NCBI RefSeq assembly: GCF_014855495.1
Contig: NZ_JACYFJ010000003.1
Span: 124,001 to 188,000 of the forward strand
Direction of reading: 5' to 3'
Length of the DNA stretch: 64,000 nucleotides
Source: Euzebyella saccharophila
Lineage (GTDB): Bacteria; Bacteroidota; Bacteroidia; Flavobacteriales; Flavobacteriaceae
Shown: one piece after another, positions 55,020 through 64,000 of the stretch
How the letters are laid out: every line of letters starts with the position of its first letter
Numbering within the stretch: the stretch's first letter is position 1
The notes under the pieces: generated by a model
What the model saw: only the letters and a program-made list of their open reading frames with translations
Told to the model about the DNA's origin: nothing
Database searches by the model: none
Translations under genes and position numbers: made by a program

Positions 55020-57464
55020 ATGAAAGTCTTAAAATTTGGTGGCACTTCTGTTGCCAACGCAAAAAATATCAATTTAGTCAAGAATATCGTTGCCAATACG
55101 GAAGCAGAAAAAATAGCCGTCGTAGTTTCCGCTTTAGGAGGGGTTACAGATTTATTGTTGAATGCCGCCTATTTGGCTTCGCAACAAAGTGAGGGTTACC
55201 GGTCCGTGTTACTGGATATTGAGGAAAGACACCTCAACACTGTTAAAGAACTCATCAACATCAACTCCCAGAGCAAAGTTCTGAGTAAGGTGAAAAGTGA
55301 ACTGAACACCTTGGAAACTTTGGTGGAAGGAGCTTACCTCATTGGCGAAATTACCCCTAAACTCTCCGATAAGATTGTAAGTTTTGGCGAACTGTTATCC
55401 TCCTACATCATCAGTGATTTTTTTGCCCAAGAAGGCCTGGATGCCCAGTATGTGGACAGTAGAAAACTCATCATTACTGATGAACATAATGAAAAAGCGA
55501 CCGTTAATTTCACCATCACCAATAGCAATTGCAAAGGCCATTTTGACAAAACCGATGCAAAAATTACGGTTATGGGCGGTTTTATTGCCAGTTCTGAAAA
55601 GGGCAACTCCACTACCCTAGGTCGCGGTGGTTCTGATTATACCGCTGCCATTGTGGCTGCTGCCGTTGATGCCGAAGTGTTGGAAATTTATACCGATGTA
55701 AGCGGAATGTATACTGCCAACCCTAAATTGGTGAAACAGGCCAAGGCTATACCGCATATTTCCTACGAAGAGGCCATGGAACTTTCGCATTTTGGCGCCA
55801 AAGTTCTATATCCTCCTACTATTCAACCGGTATTGAGCAAGGGTATTTCCATTCATATAAAAAATACTTTTGAACCGGAAAATGCCGGAACTCTTATAAC
55901 CAAAAGCAAGAATCAAAAAGGAAGAACCGTACGAGGTATCACCCATGTTGGCAACACGGCCTTACTTTCTTTAGAAGGACCGGGAATGGTTGGTATTCCA
56001 GGAATTTCCAAACGTTTCTTTGAAATTCTTTCGCAGCACGGAATAAGTGTAGTTTTTATTACCCAAGCCTCTTCTGAGCACTCTATTTGTGTGGGTATTT
56101 CTGCCAACGACATTGAAAAGGCTGTTGAAATTGTGAACGAAGCTTTTGAGGTAGAAATAGAACGTGGAAAAATCAAGCCTGCACTTGCCGAAACCGATTT
56201 GGCTATCATTGCTTTGGTGGGCGACAATATGAAAAAGCACCAAGGCCTGAGCGGTAAAATGTTCAGCACCCTTGGTAAGAACAATGTAAATATCAGGGCC
56301 ATTGCCCAAGGTGCTTCTGAAAGGAATATTTCTGCAGTCATCAATGAAAGTGATGTTAAAAAGGCGCTGAATGCCCTCCATGAAGAGTTTTTTGAAGAGA
56401 ACGTAAAGCAGCTCAACCTATTTGTGATGGGCGTTGGTAACGTGGGTGCCAAGTTTTTGGAGCAGGTAAGACAACAACGTTCCTACCTGAAGGAAAAACT
56501 AAAACTCAACATACGGGTTATTGGTATGTCCAATTCAAGAACTATGATTTTTGATGATGGAGGGATCAATTTGGACCAATGGAACGAAAAATTGGCTTCG
56601 GGCGAAAAAGCCGACAAGGCCAAGTTCTTCGAGACTATTCAAAAACTCAATTACCGCAATAGTATTTTTGTGGACAATACCGCCAGTGGCGATGTAGCTT
56701 CTACCTATGCTTCCTACCTTGGAAATAGCATTTCAGTGGTTACCTGTAATAAAATAGCTTGTTCTTCGGAGTTTGAAAATTACCAGCACTTGAAAGATTT
56801 GGCAAGGGCCTATAATGCCCCTTTCCTGTTCGAGACCAACGTAGGCGCCGGTCTACCCATCATCGACACCCTCAAACATTTGATAGCTTCCGGAGATAAG
56901 GTTTTGAAAATTCAGGCGGTCCTTTCGGGGAGTCTCAATTTCGTTTTTAACAACTTTAACGACCAAACCACGTTTCATGATATCGTAAAACATGCACAGG
57001 AGGAAGGTTATACCGAACCTGATCCGAAAATTGATCTGAGCGGAATCGATGTGATGCGTAAAATTCTGATTTTAGCCCGTGAAAGTGGTAACCGATTGGA
57101 AATAGACGATATTGCCAACAACAGCTTCCTTCCGGAAGAGAGCCTGAAAACCGCCAATAACGAGGATTTCTTTGCTTCCCTAGTAAAATACGAGGATAGT
57201 TTTCAGGAAATGTACGCCAAAGCGGCCGCTAAGGATAGCAAGCTGAAATATGTGGCGCAATATGAAGATGGTAAGGCCAGTGTAGGACTTCAGGAAATTC
57301 CTAAAGGTCATGATTTTTATAATCTAGAAGGAAGCGACAACATTGTGCTTTTTTACACCGAGAGATACCCTAACCAGCCCATGATCATCAAGGGTGCCGG
57401 TGCCGGTGCGGATGTAACAGCCTCCGGAATTTTTGCGGATATTATTAGAATCGGAAACTTCTAA
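55020..57464 (+). CDS. thrA: Bifunctional aspartate kinase/homoserine dehydrogenase
   Basis: An 814-residue fusion catalysing the first and third steps from aspartate to homoserine. The kinase begins with KFGGTSVAN (residues 4-12), two ACT-type regulatory segments lie near 310-460, and the dehydrogenase starts at VMGVGNVGAKFLEQV (~466-480). It ends with the GAGAGADVTASGIFADIIRIG block. Feedback by threonine is usual for this family. It is the first gene of thrA-thrB-thrC, which are separated by 3 and 0 bases. Confidence 0.97.
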   Translation: MKVLKFGGTSVANAKNINLVKNIVANTEAEKIAVVVSALGGVTDLLLNAAYLASQQSEGYRSVLLDIEERHLNTVKELININSQSKVLSKVKSELNTLETLVEGAYLIGEITPKLSDKIVSFGELLSSYIISDFFAQEGLDAQYVDSRKLIITDEHNEKATVNFTITNSNCKGHFDKTDAKITVMGGFIASSEKGNSTTLGRGGSDYTAAIVAAAVDAEVLEIYTDVSGMYTANPKLVKQAKAIPHISYEEAMELSHFGAKVLYPPTIQPVLSKGISIHIKNTFEPENAGTLITKSKNQKGRTVRGITHVGNTALLSLEGPGMVGIPGISKRFFEILSQHGISVVFITQASSEHSICVGISANDIEKAVEIVNEAFEVEIERGKIKPALAETDLAIIALVGDNMKKHQGLSGKMFSTLGKNNVNIRAIAQGASERNISAVINESDVKKALNALHEEFFEENVKQLNLFVMGVGNVGAKFLEQVRQQRSYLKEKLKLNIRVIGMSNSRTMIFDDGGINLDQWNEKLASGEKADKAKFFETIQKLNYRNSIFVDNTASGDVASTYASYLGNSISVVTCNKIACSSEFENYQHLKDLARAYNAPFLFETNVGAGLPIIDTLKHLIASGDKVLKIQAVLSGSLNFVFNNFNDQTTFHDIVKHAQEEGYTEPDPKIDLSGIDVMRKILILARESGNRLEIDDIANNSFLPEESLKTANNEDFFASLVKYEDSFQEMYAKAAAKDSKLKYVAQYEDGKASVGLQEIPKGHDFYNLEGSDNIVLFYTERYPNQPMIIKGAGAGADVTASGIFADIIRIGNF

Positions 57465-57467
57465 AAA

Positions 57468-58397
57468 ATGAGCAAAAACGAAATCAGAATATTTTGCCCC
57501 GCTACCATTGCCAATGTTTCCTGCGGTTTTGATGTACTTGGAGTTGCCTTGGACAATGTGGGCGATGAAATGGTCATTAGAAAATCGGCCGAAAAAGGCA
57601 TTCGCATTACCAAATTGGAGGGGCAAGACCTCCCTATGGATACCCATCAAAATGTGGCGGGCGTTGCCGGATTGGCCCTTTTGGCCGAAAGCGGCTCTCC
57701 AGAAGGTTTTGAAATTGAAATTTATAAGAAAATTAAGGCCGGAAGCGGTATCGGCAGTAGTGCCGCCAGCTCCACAGGTGCGGTTTGGGCCATGAACGAA
57801 TTGCTAGGAAAGCCTTTTTCCACGTTAGATTTGGTAAAATTTGCAATGGAAGGCGAACGATTGGCCAGCGGGGTTGCCCATGCGGACAATGTGGCTCCCG
57901 CTCTATTCGGTGGTTTTACCTTGGTCCGCAGCTATGAACCTTTGGATGTTATTTCCATTCATTGTCCCAATGAACTGTACGCGACGGTAATCCATCCGCA
58001 GATAGAAATAAAGACTTCCGATTCCCGAAAAATATTGAAAACCCACCTCACCTTGGCCGATGGCATCAAGCAATGGGGCAATGTGGGCGGATTGGTTGCC
58101 GGACTTTTCACCGAAGATTATGATCTGATCGGTCGTTCCTTACAAGACCATATTGTGGAACCCATAAGATCTATTCTTATTCCGGGATTTGATAAGATAA
58201 AATCGGTTTCCAAGGAAGCCGGTGCCCTCGGTTGCGGAATTTCCGGGTCAGGCCCCAGTATTTTCGCCTTTAGCAAAGGAAAGGACACCGCCCAAAAAGT
58301 GGCCGAAGCCATGACCCATGTGTATCAAAAAATAGGTGTAGACTATGATGTACACGTCTCAAAAATAAATACAGAAGGAATTAAGATCATCGACTAA
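57468..58397 (+). CDS. thrB: Homoserine kinase
   Basis: A 309-residue GHMP kinase that phosphorylates homoserine. The ATP-binding motif GSGIGSSAASSTGA is near residues 88-101, and GCGISGSGPSIFAF near 250-263 is the glycine-rich third motif. It starts three bases after thrA and ends directly before thrC. Confidence 0.97.
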   Translation: MSKNEIRIFCPATIANVSCGFDVLGVALDNVGDEMVIRKSAEKGIRITKLEGQDLPMDTHQNVAGVAGLALLAESGSPEGFEIEIYKKIKAGSGIGSSAASSTGAVWAMNELLGKPFSTLDLVKFAMEGERLASGVAHADNVAPALFGGFTLVRSYEPLDVISIHCPNELYATVIHPQIEIKTSDSRKILKTHLTLADGIKQWGNVGGLVAGLFTEDYDLIGRSLQDHIVEPIRSILIPGFDKIKSVSKEAGALGCGISGSGPSIFAFSKGKDTAQKVAEAMTHVYQKIGVDYDVHVSKINTEGIKIID

Positions 58398-59693
58398 ATG
58401 AAATTTTACAGCCTACATAAAGAAGCCCCAGCCGTATCTTTTAAAGAAGCCGTAGTGAGGGGAATTGCACCGGACAAGGGACTTTACTTTCCGGAAAGTT
58501 TTACGCGCCTGCCCGATTCCTTTTTTGAGCAGATCGAAGAATTGAGCAATCACGAAATTGCCTTTAACGCTATTCACCAGTTCGTAAGCGAGGAAATCCC
58601 TAATGAGGAACTCAAGGAAATTCTAAAGAACACCTTGGATTTTGATTTTCCCGTCGTAGAAATCGAGGACAAGGTGGGCACTTTGGAGCTTTTTCACGGA
58701 CCTACCATGGCGTTTAAAGATGTGGGTGCCCGTTTTATGGCGCAATGCCTGGGTTATTTTTCGCGAGGCGAAAAAAATGAGGTGACCGTACTCGTAGCCA
58801 CTTCAGGAGATACCGGGGGTGCCGTTGCCAATGGTTTTTTGGGCGTTGAAGGTGTCAACGTCGTTATTCTTTACCCAAGCGGTAAAGTGAGCGATATACA
58901 GGAAAGACAACTCACCACTTTAGGGCAGAACATTACCGCCTTGGAAGTGGACGGTACTTTTGATGATTGCCAGAAAATGGTAAAAACTGCCTTTTTGGAC
59001 GAGGGTATTTTACAGCAAATGCAGCTGACCTCCGCTAATTCCATTAACGTGGCCCGTTGGCTACCGCAAATGTTCTACTTCCTATTCGCCTACAAGCAAG
59101 CGAAGAAAGCAGGCAAGGAAATTGTATTCTCCATTCCCTCAGGGAACTTTGGGAATATCTGTGCCGGCATGGTGGCCCAAAAATTGGGCATGCCCGTAAA
59201 GCACTTTGTGGCCGCTACCAACGTAAACGATACGGTACCGCAATTTATGCTTACCAAGGAATACTCCCCAAAACCCTCCACCGCCACTATTTCAAATGCC
59301 ATGGATGTGGGGGATCCCAGTAATTTCATAAGGATTCGTCATTTGTACAATGACGATTTTGAGCTGTTGGAGAAAAATCTTTCTTCCTACGCTTTTGATG
59401 ATGTGACCACCAAGGAAACCATGGCGCAATTGTACGAACAAAGTGGCTACATTGCGGATCCTCACGGTGCCGTTGGCTATTTGGGACTTAAAAAGTATTT
59501 AAAAGAACATCCGGACCACTATGGTATTTTCTTGGAAACGGCCCACCCGGTAAAGTTTTTAGATGTAGTAGAAGAAACCATTGATAAAAAAGTGGCCATT
59601 CCAGAGCAGATCAAAAAGGTGATGGACAAGGAGAAAAAATCCATCAAGATCAAAACCTATGATCAACTTAAAAGTTTTCTTTTAAACGAATAA
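58398..59693 (+). CDS. thrC: Threonine synthase
   Basis: A 431-residue PLP-dependent enzyme that makes threonine from O-phosphohomoserine. The PLP Lys is in TMAFKDVGARFMAQ (residues ~103-116), followed by ATSGDTGGAVANGF and SANSINVARWLPQ. Size fits the shorter bacterial type. The start codon directly abuts the thrB stop, and a strong terminator follows the gene. Confidence 0.97.
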   Translation: MKFYSLHKEAPAVSFKEAVVRGIAPDKGLYFPESFTRLPDSFFEQIEELSNHEIAFNAIHQFVSEEIPNEELKEILKNTLDFDFPVVEIEDKVGTLELFHGPTMAFKDVGARFMAQCLGYFSRGEKNEVTVLVATSGDTGGAVANGFLGVEGVNVVILYPSGKVSDIQERQLTTLGQNITALEVDGTFDDCQKMVKTAFLDEGILQQMQLTSANSINVARWLPQMFYFLFAYKQAKKAGKEIVFSIPSGNFGNICAGMVAQKLGMPVKHFVAATNVNDTVPQFMLTKEYSPKPSTATISNAMDVGDPSNFIRIRHLYNDDFELLEKNLSSYAFDDVTTKETMAQLYEQSGYIADPHGAVGYLGLKKYLKEHPDHYGIFLETAHPVKFLDVVEETIDKKVAIPEQIKKVMDKEKKSIKIKTYDQLKSFLLNE

Positions 59694-59720
59694 AAAAGAC
59701 CCCGTTTGGGGTCTTTTTTT
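59694..59720 (+). terminator. Terminator of the thr operon
   Basis: AAAAGACCCC (59694-59703), loop GTTT, GGGGTCTTTT (59708-59717) and further T residues. Confidence 0.92.
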
Positions 59721-59727
59721 GTATGAA

Positions 59728-60000
59728 TTATTTAAAATTTTGTTTTTGATGTAGTATTCTCAATATCCTTACTTGTTGGTCGTAAATCGTAAAATGTAGG
59801 GAATAAAGAAATTCATTGAATTGCCCCCTTCACACATTTCGATAAAATATTTGAAATAAAAATAGGTTTGCCTTTAGGTAGCTTAATTGCTTGGCAAAAT
59901 CGGATTTAAAACTCTCCTCAAGACCTGAGATTCTATAATGGCATATCGCATTCATTAAATCGATTTCAGCTTCTTTGGAGATGACTATATCATAAGCCAT
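59728..60000 (-). pseudogene. ParE/RelE-like toxin broken by in-frame TGA
   Basis: The ATG at 59998-60000 overlaps the end of the antitoxin gene. The frame gives 56 residues (MAYDIVISKEAEIDLMNAIC...FQIFYRNV), meets TGA at codon 57, then continues as FNEFLYSLHFTIYDQQVRIL...LHQKQNFK to TAA at 59728. The continuation is the expected C-terminal strand of a ParE-type toxin. A CGA to TGA change (Arg to stop) would explain the break. The toxin is therefore probably inactive. Confidence 0.75.
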
Positions 60001-60229
60001 TTCTTGCCATTACCTCCTCCAGACCGGAAAATTCAACTTCTCCATTTTCAAGGCGCTTTAACATGCCATCCATCATGTCTCCATACTCCTTAGAGGGTGT
60101 TTCCAACTTTTTGGCTTGTTCAATGGCCAAATGTTCCAAGTAATTTTTCAGGCTTCGATTTTGCCTTTTGGCCTCAGCTTCAAGAGTTGAAATTACGTCC
60201 TTATCCAAATAAAGTTCTTTTATGACCAT
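59990..60229 (-). CDS. Antitoxin of a ParDE-like pair
   Basis: A 79-residue antitoxin candidate: an N-terminal ribbon-helix-helix-like segment (KELYLDKDVISTLEAEAKRQNRSLKNYLEHLAIEQA) and a C-terminal acidic tail that would cover the toxin. It overlaps the toxin gene by 11 bases, as usual. The antitoxin is intact while its toxin is broken, which is consistent with loss of selection for the toxin. Confidence 0.8.
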   Translation of the reverse strand: MVIKELYLDKDVISTLEAEAKRQNRSLKNYLEHLAIEQAKKLETPSKEYGDMMDGMLKRLENGEVEFSGLEEVMARNGL

Positions 60230-60406
60230 ATCATCATTTTATATCGCAGGGCTGCACAGCCTTACCCTTTTTGTAGCCTACCAAATCAATCATACTGTAT
60301 TACTTTGCCAAATATATTAACTCCGCAACTAGATCGATAAAGTCAAATTTTATATTTCCCATAAACTCTCATACAGCGCAAATCAACTAAACCCTCAATT
60401 CATAAC

Positions 60407-61312
60407 CTATTTGAAATATCCAAAATTAACAACTGGTTTTTCTAGGTTTATTCTCTTTAAATGAATAAAGTCCTTAAACCCTACACCATTTTTAACAGCT
60501 TTACAAAAGTCCCTGAATATTAAATTTTGGCTTTCCTTAGTTTTCCGCAAGCCATAATATTGAATCGAACGTCTGATTTTATCCTTAAAAGACAATTCAA
60601 AAAAGCCTGTAAATTTCTTACCTTTTAATATGATATAATTTTCACATAAATGCTTTTTTAATTCTTCTAGCATCTTCGGAATCAATTTTTCATACCCAAA
60701 TTGCCTATTTTTAATAAAGTCTTCTTTCATCGGGTACAAATCTCTAATTCCTCTTTCCCAAATGATAGTATTATTAAATTCAGGAATACTGACATTTTCG
60801 AAAAGTGGATGTATTATACTATAATAAATATGAAGGTAATCCTCGTCCCCTACTTTACTCTTATAATTAATACTTAATTTAATATCAAACTCGTCTAAAT
60901 AGTTTGTTATGTCCAATTCTTCAACCTCAAAAAATCCCAGTTGTTTTAATTCCTTTATTTCACCATCAAAATTTTTACAAATATCATCTATATCTTGGTT
61001 ATAAGAATCTTCAATGAATTTAAAACAATGGATTTTTAGATCCAAATCAAATTCATCAATATTACTTTCGTAAAAATTCTTATCCAAAAGTTTTATTTGA
61101 CAGACTTTTGTTTTATTTCCCACCAATTTTGTTTTAAAAAACACAATGTCATCGGTTTTAAATAACAAACCCTCACATACTTGGGAATCATAATAGTATT
61201 CATTTTTTGCTAAATGGACATATGTATTGTCATATACAAAGCCAAAATTTTTCTTTTTCGAAAAGAATTTTACCTTACCTATTTGCCATCTATCCACGAT
61301 TTTAATAATCAC
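60407..61312 (-). CDS. Protein with an N-terminal cold-shock-like domain, C-terminus unknown
   Basis: A 301-residue protein. Residues ~10-75 (IGKVKFFSKKKNFGFVYDN...DDIVFFKTK) follow the cold-shock/OB pattern GKVKFF...GFGF, which binds single-stranded RNA or DNA. The C-terminal ~220 residues are charged, helical and unknown to me. The start is GTG 61312, just inside the end of a 47-residue zinc-ribbon-like frame with which it overlaps by 11 bases. AT-rich codon use differs from the neighbouring chromosome, which suggests transfer. Confidence 0.6.
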   Translation of the reverse strand: MIIKIVDRWQIGKVKFFSKKKNFGFVYDNTYVHLAKNEYYYDSQVCEGLLFKTDDIVFFKTKLVGNKTKVCQIKLLDKNFYESNIDEFDLDLKIHCFKFIEDSYNQDIDDICKNFDGEIKELKQLGFFEVEELDITNYLDEFDIKLSINYKSKVGDEDYLHIYYSIIHPLFENVSIPEFNNTIIWERGIRDLYPMKEDFIKNRQFGYEKLIPKMLEELKKHLCENYIILKGKKFTGFFELSFKDKIRRSIQYYGLRKTKESQNLIFRDFCKAVKNGVGFKDFIHLKRINLEKPVVNFGYFK

Positions 61313-61445
61313 ATGTTGGGTTAATACAATTTACAAAATTTGGCAAGGCTTCTAATTCGGATGAAGAAGTACTAATTGTATTACATTTTGGGCATTTCAT
61401 AATGTGTATTTCTTCATTTAAGGTTATCTTTTTAAAAATTTTCAT
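61302..61445 (-). CDS. Small zinc-ribbon-like protein
   Basis: A 47-residue frame from ATG 61445 with CPKC (residues 18-21) and CINPTC near the C-terminus, a likely zinc-binding ribbon. It overlaps the start of the cold-shock-like gene by 11 bases, so the two may be translated together. The short length lowers confidence. Confidence 0.5.
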   Translation of the reverse strand: MKIFKKITLNEEIHIMKCPKCNTISTSSSELEALPNFVNCINPTCDY

Positions 61446-61550
61446 AGTATATATCCATCATTACCGTAAGTGATTCCTACGATTAATTCCGCAATTAAAA
61501 TTACAAAACTTCCAAATACCTAAACCACTTGGTGATAAAACTTTACCCCC

Positions 61551-63170
61551 CTAATCCAACTCCGGCAATTTAAAATCATCCAAGGGGCTGGACAGGGCCA
61601 TGGTTTTTTCAATATCGGCAACGGTTCTGGGTGCCATGGCCGATAGGTTCACCGGTCCGTTTTCGGTAATGAGGATATCGTCTTCAATACGAACGGCAAT
61701 GCCCCACCATTTTTTATCACAATCACTGCCTTCCGGAATGTAAATTCCCGGCTCTACCGTAATTACCGTATTGGGTTGGAAAGCGCCGTAGGTACCCCTA
61801 TCATGTACATCTAAACCTAAATAATGTGAAGTTCCGTGAGGGAAATAAATTCTGGAGTCCTCCTCTTTTTTAATAATGCCTAGTTTCATTAAACCTGCTG
61901 TCACTACTTTGCTCGCCGCCTGCCCAGGAGCTTGAAAAGGCGCTCCTACCACACTGGCTTTGATACCCGCTTCTTGGGCCTCGTATACGATTTCATAAAT
62001 GAGCTTCTGCTCTTTGCTAAATTTTCCGTTTGCGGGAATAGTTCGAGTAACGTCCGCCGTATAACCGTGGTATTCGGCACCCAAATCCATCAACACCAAA
62101 TCATTGCCCACCTTGGGCTTGTTGTTTTCAATGTAGTGAAGGATGCAACCGTTATGTCCTCCGCCCACAATGGAAGGATATCCTTCATATTCGGCATTGT
62201 ACTTTTTGTACACGAACTCGTGAACGCCCTGAATTTCGGCTTCGGACATGTCTGGGTGCATGGCCTTCATCACCTCTATTTGTCCGACCGCCGATATTTC
62301 AATGGCCTTTTTTAGCAGCACCATTTCTTCCTCGGTCTTGGTTTCCCTGAGTTTGGCCATGATTTCCGTAAGGGAAGAAGAATCCAAATTATTTCCTTCC
62401 ATCTTAAGTGCCACCCTATCCTTAATTTCCAATCGCGACTGTTCATCCGCGGCATTTACAAAACCTGATAGTAGCTCATCTTTCTGTAGGCTTTCGTCCC
62501 TCGTCAAATACCTACCTAACACTTGGGCCACATTGGCGCTATTTTCAACCTCGGTGGAGGTAATCATTTGGTACAACTGCTGTTTGTTGGCATTATAATC
62601 CGAAGGATAGTTTACCTTTTCCTTAAAAGAACCAATCAAACTAAAGAGATCGGACTCTTCCCTTGAATCGCGCACATCGTTCTTAAAATCGAAAAACAAC
62701 ACTTTATCAAAAGACTTAAAATCGATATCCGAAGAAAGAAAATCCTTCCCATTGAAAACGGTGGTAAAACCTAAATTGGCTTTTGCGCCTTCAATACCGA
62801 GTCGTTTTCCTGTCCATTGTTCTGCTCTCGGGTTCCTTTCCTGAACAAAAAGTATTTCATCATAAGCTTGATTGTCATCGGTATATTGCTTTTCGGAGAA
62901 TACCAATAAAATGGCATGGGGTTCATGGTAACCGCTCAGGTAATAAAAATCGGGGTCTTGGTGGTACACATAATCCACATCGTTGGCACGATTACGAACG
63001 GGATTGGCAAATAATATAGCCACACTATTGGCCGGCATCATTTCCCTTACCATTTGCCTCCGCTCTTTATGAAAATCTGCCGGAAGAAAATCCGTTGGTT
63101 TATCCTGCGCCTGTAAAACGGCGATCATTAGTAAAAATAGTCCAAAAATCATTTTTTTGAAGGCTCCCAT
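61551..63170 (-). CDS. Xaa-Pro aminopeptidase P family protein
   Basis: A 539-residue M24 metallopeptidase with a signal peptide (to about VLQAQ), an N-terminal creatinase-like domain (~25-250) and a catalytic domain. Metal ligands appear in DLGAEYHGYTADVTRTI (two Asp), HGTSHYLGLDVH (His), EPGIYIPE and RIEDD (Glu residues). It probably removes an N-terminal residue before proline in the periplasm or outer membrane. Confidence 0.93.
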   Translation of the reverse strand: MGAFKKMIFGLFLLMIAVLQAQDKPTDFLPADFHKERRQMVREMMPANSVAILFANPVRNRANDVDYVYHQDPDFYYLSGYHEPHAILLVFSEKQYTDDNQAYDEILFVQERNPRAEQWTGKRLGIEGAKANLGFTTVFNGKDFLSSDIDFKSFDKVLFFDFKNDVRDSREESDLFSLIGSFKEKVNYPSDYNANKQQLYQMITSTEVENSANVAQVLGRYLTRDESLQKDELLSGFVNAADEQSRLEIKDRVALKMEGNNLDSSSLTEIMAKLRETKTEEEMVLLKKAIEISAVGQIEVMKAMHPDMSEAEIQGVHEFVYKKYNAEYEGYPSIVGGGHNGCILHYIENNKPKVGNDLVLMDLGAEYHGYTADVTRTIPANGKFSKEQKLIYEIVYEAQEAGIKASVVGAPFQAPGQAASKVVTAGLMKLGIIKKEEDSRIYFPHGTSHYLGLDVHDRGTYGAFQPNTVITVEPGIYIPEGSDCDKKWWGIAVRIEDDILITENGPVNLSAMAPRTVADIEKTMALSSPLDDFKLPELD

Positions 63171-63294
63171 ACGCTGCTGTGTTCACTAAGTTTGTTTTAA
63201 TGCATCCCAAATATTATGCTAAACATAACTATTTGCCATTATACTTTCCCTATTAAATTCAATAGATTTGCAAAATCAATTATTCCAAATTTAC

Positions 63295-64000
63295 ATGAAA
63301 AACACAGCCTTGACCAGTGTACATAAAGATTTAGGTGCTAAAATGGTTGCCTATGCGGGGTATCAAATGCCGGTTAGCTATGCCGGTGTAAACATAGAAC
63401 ACGAAACCGTACGCAAAGGCGTAGGTGTTTTTGATGTTAGCCATATGGGCGAATTTTTGATTGAGGGGACCAAAGCATTGGAGCTGATCCAAAAGGTTAC
63501 TTCAAACGATGCCGCTAAATTGTATGTGGGTAGGGCGCAATACAGCTATATGCCCAACGAGACGGGAGGAGTTGTTGATGATTTAATCGTTTACCGAGTA
63601 AAGGACGAAACTTATCTATTGGTTGTGAATGCGGCCAATATCGAAAAAGATTGGGCACACATCTCTAAATACAATGAAGAAATTGGTGCCGAGATGCGAA
63701 ACATTTCAGACGGTTTTTCATTGTTGGCCATTCAAGGTCCCAAGGCGGTGGAGGCCATGCAAAGTTTGACTTCGATTGATTTGTCGGCCATCAAATTCTA
63801 CCATTTTGAGGTGGCCGATTTTGCAGGCATCGAGCACGTAATTATTTCCGCTACCGGATATACAGGTTCTGGTGGATTTGAAATCTATTGTAAAAACAGT
63901 GAGGTGCACCAAATTTGGGAGAAGGTTTTTGAAGCCGGTAAAGATTTTGGTATTGAACCCATTGGCCTTGCGGCGCGCGATACTTTACGTTTAGAAATGG
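63295..64000 (+). CDS. gcvT: Aminomethyltransferase of the glycine cleavage system, cut by window edge
   Basis: The first 235 residues of GcvT (T protein), which transfers a methylene group from aminomethyl-lipoyl H protein to tetrahydrofolate. Typical segments are TSVHKDLGAKMVAYAGYQMPV, GVFDVSHMGEF, VVDDLIVYRV and GYTGSGGFEIY, which are well placed for the family (about 360 residues in full). The start ATG at 63295 gives the expected N-terminus. TAGATTTG at 63263-63270 resembles a -7 element, but no TTTG lies 19 bases before it. Confidence 0.95.
   Translation, partial: MKNTALTSVHKDLGAKMVAYAGYQMPVSYAGVNIEHETVRKGVGVFDVSHMGEFLIEGTKALELIQKVTSNDAAKLYVGRAQYSYMPNETGGVVDDLIVYRVKDETYLLVVNAANIEKDWAHISKYNEEIGAEMRNISDGFSLLAIQGPKAVEAMQSLTSIDLSAIKFYHFEVADFAGIEHVIISATGYTGSGGFEIYCKNSEVHQIWEKVFEAGKDFGIEPIGLAARDTLRLEM

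Noticed and set aside
1-64000. CRISPR arrays, insertion sequences or rRNA
   Set aside because: No regularly spaced repeats, transposase frames or rRNA segments were seen in reading the window.

Overview
The window reads as Bacteroidota, most likely a marine Flavobacteriaceae species. The evidence is AT-rich DNA, promoters of the form TTTG-N19-TAnnTTTG, a Bacteroidetes-type conjugation gene set (TraE to TraN, BfmA/MobB/MobC-like, RteC), and a fused aspartokinase-homoserine dehydrogenase thr operon. About 1-38.8 kb is an integrative and conjugative element (ICE) or ICE-derived island. The rest, from about 38.83 kb to the right edge, is ordinary chromosome.

Left to right. (1) 1-6.6 kb, minus strand: a type I restriction operon hsdR-hsdM-hsdS with type IB-like sizes, followed by a translationally overlapping SIR2-fold gene cut by the window edge. 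(2) 7.07-8.9 kb: a small unknown gene overlapping an HExxH metallopeptidase-like gene broken by an in-frame TAG. (3) 8.9-11.16 kb: noncoding DNA rich in inverted and direct repeats, an SSB, a RadC-like JAB protein, and a likely oriT just before the relaxase genes. (4) 11.2-17.2 kb: mobilization genes, a membrane phospholipase D-like protein and a DUF4403-type lipoprotein. (5) 17.4-25.0 kb: the conjugation apparatus traE-F-G-I-J-K-M-N (minus strand) and a cell-wall amidase. (6) 25.2-28.8 kb: a Gabija-like pair (OLD/TOPRIM nuclease plus UvrD-like helicase). (7) 29-31.5 kb: small ICE genes, an SRAP gene with a frameshift and a small gene with an in-frame stop. (8) 31.6-38.6 kb: nuclease, DnaC-like ATPase, HTH/excision genes, RteC, a LuxR-type membrane regulator with a GNAT partner, and a tyrosine integrase abutting tRNA-Pro.

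The integrase lies just downstream of the 3' end of tRNA-Pro, so the right ICE junction is probably at that tRNA. The left junction was not found and is presumably off-window. The ICE carries at least two defence modules (type I RM with SIR2, and Gabija-like), a third candidate (the zincin locus), and three DNA-entry or repair proteins (SSB, RadC-like, SRAP).

The chromosomal part holds tRNA-Pro, tRNA-Ser, a broken TonB-plug protein, a PgpH-type HD phosphodiesterase, a thiolase, an NlpC/P60-like protein lacking its catalytic cysteine, a TPR protein, gyrA, clpC, a NAD(P)HX repair enzyme, and thrABC preceded by a Thr-rich leader peptide. It continues with an antitoxin next to a broken ParE-like toxin, a zinc-ribbon/cold-shock-like pair, an M24 peptidase and the start of gcvT. 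At least five independent gene-breaking lesions (four in-frame stops of all three kinds and one frameshift) lie in this 64 kb.
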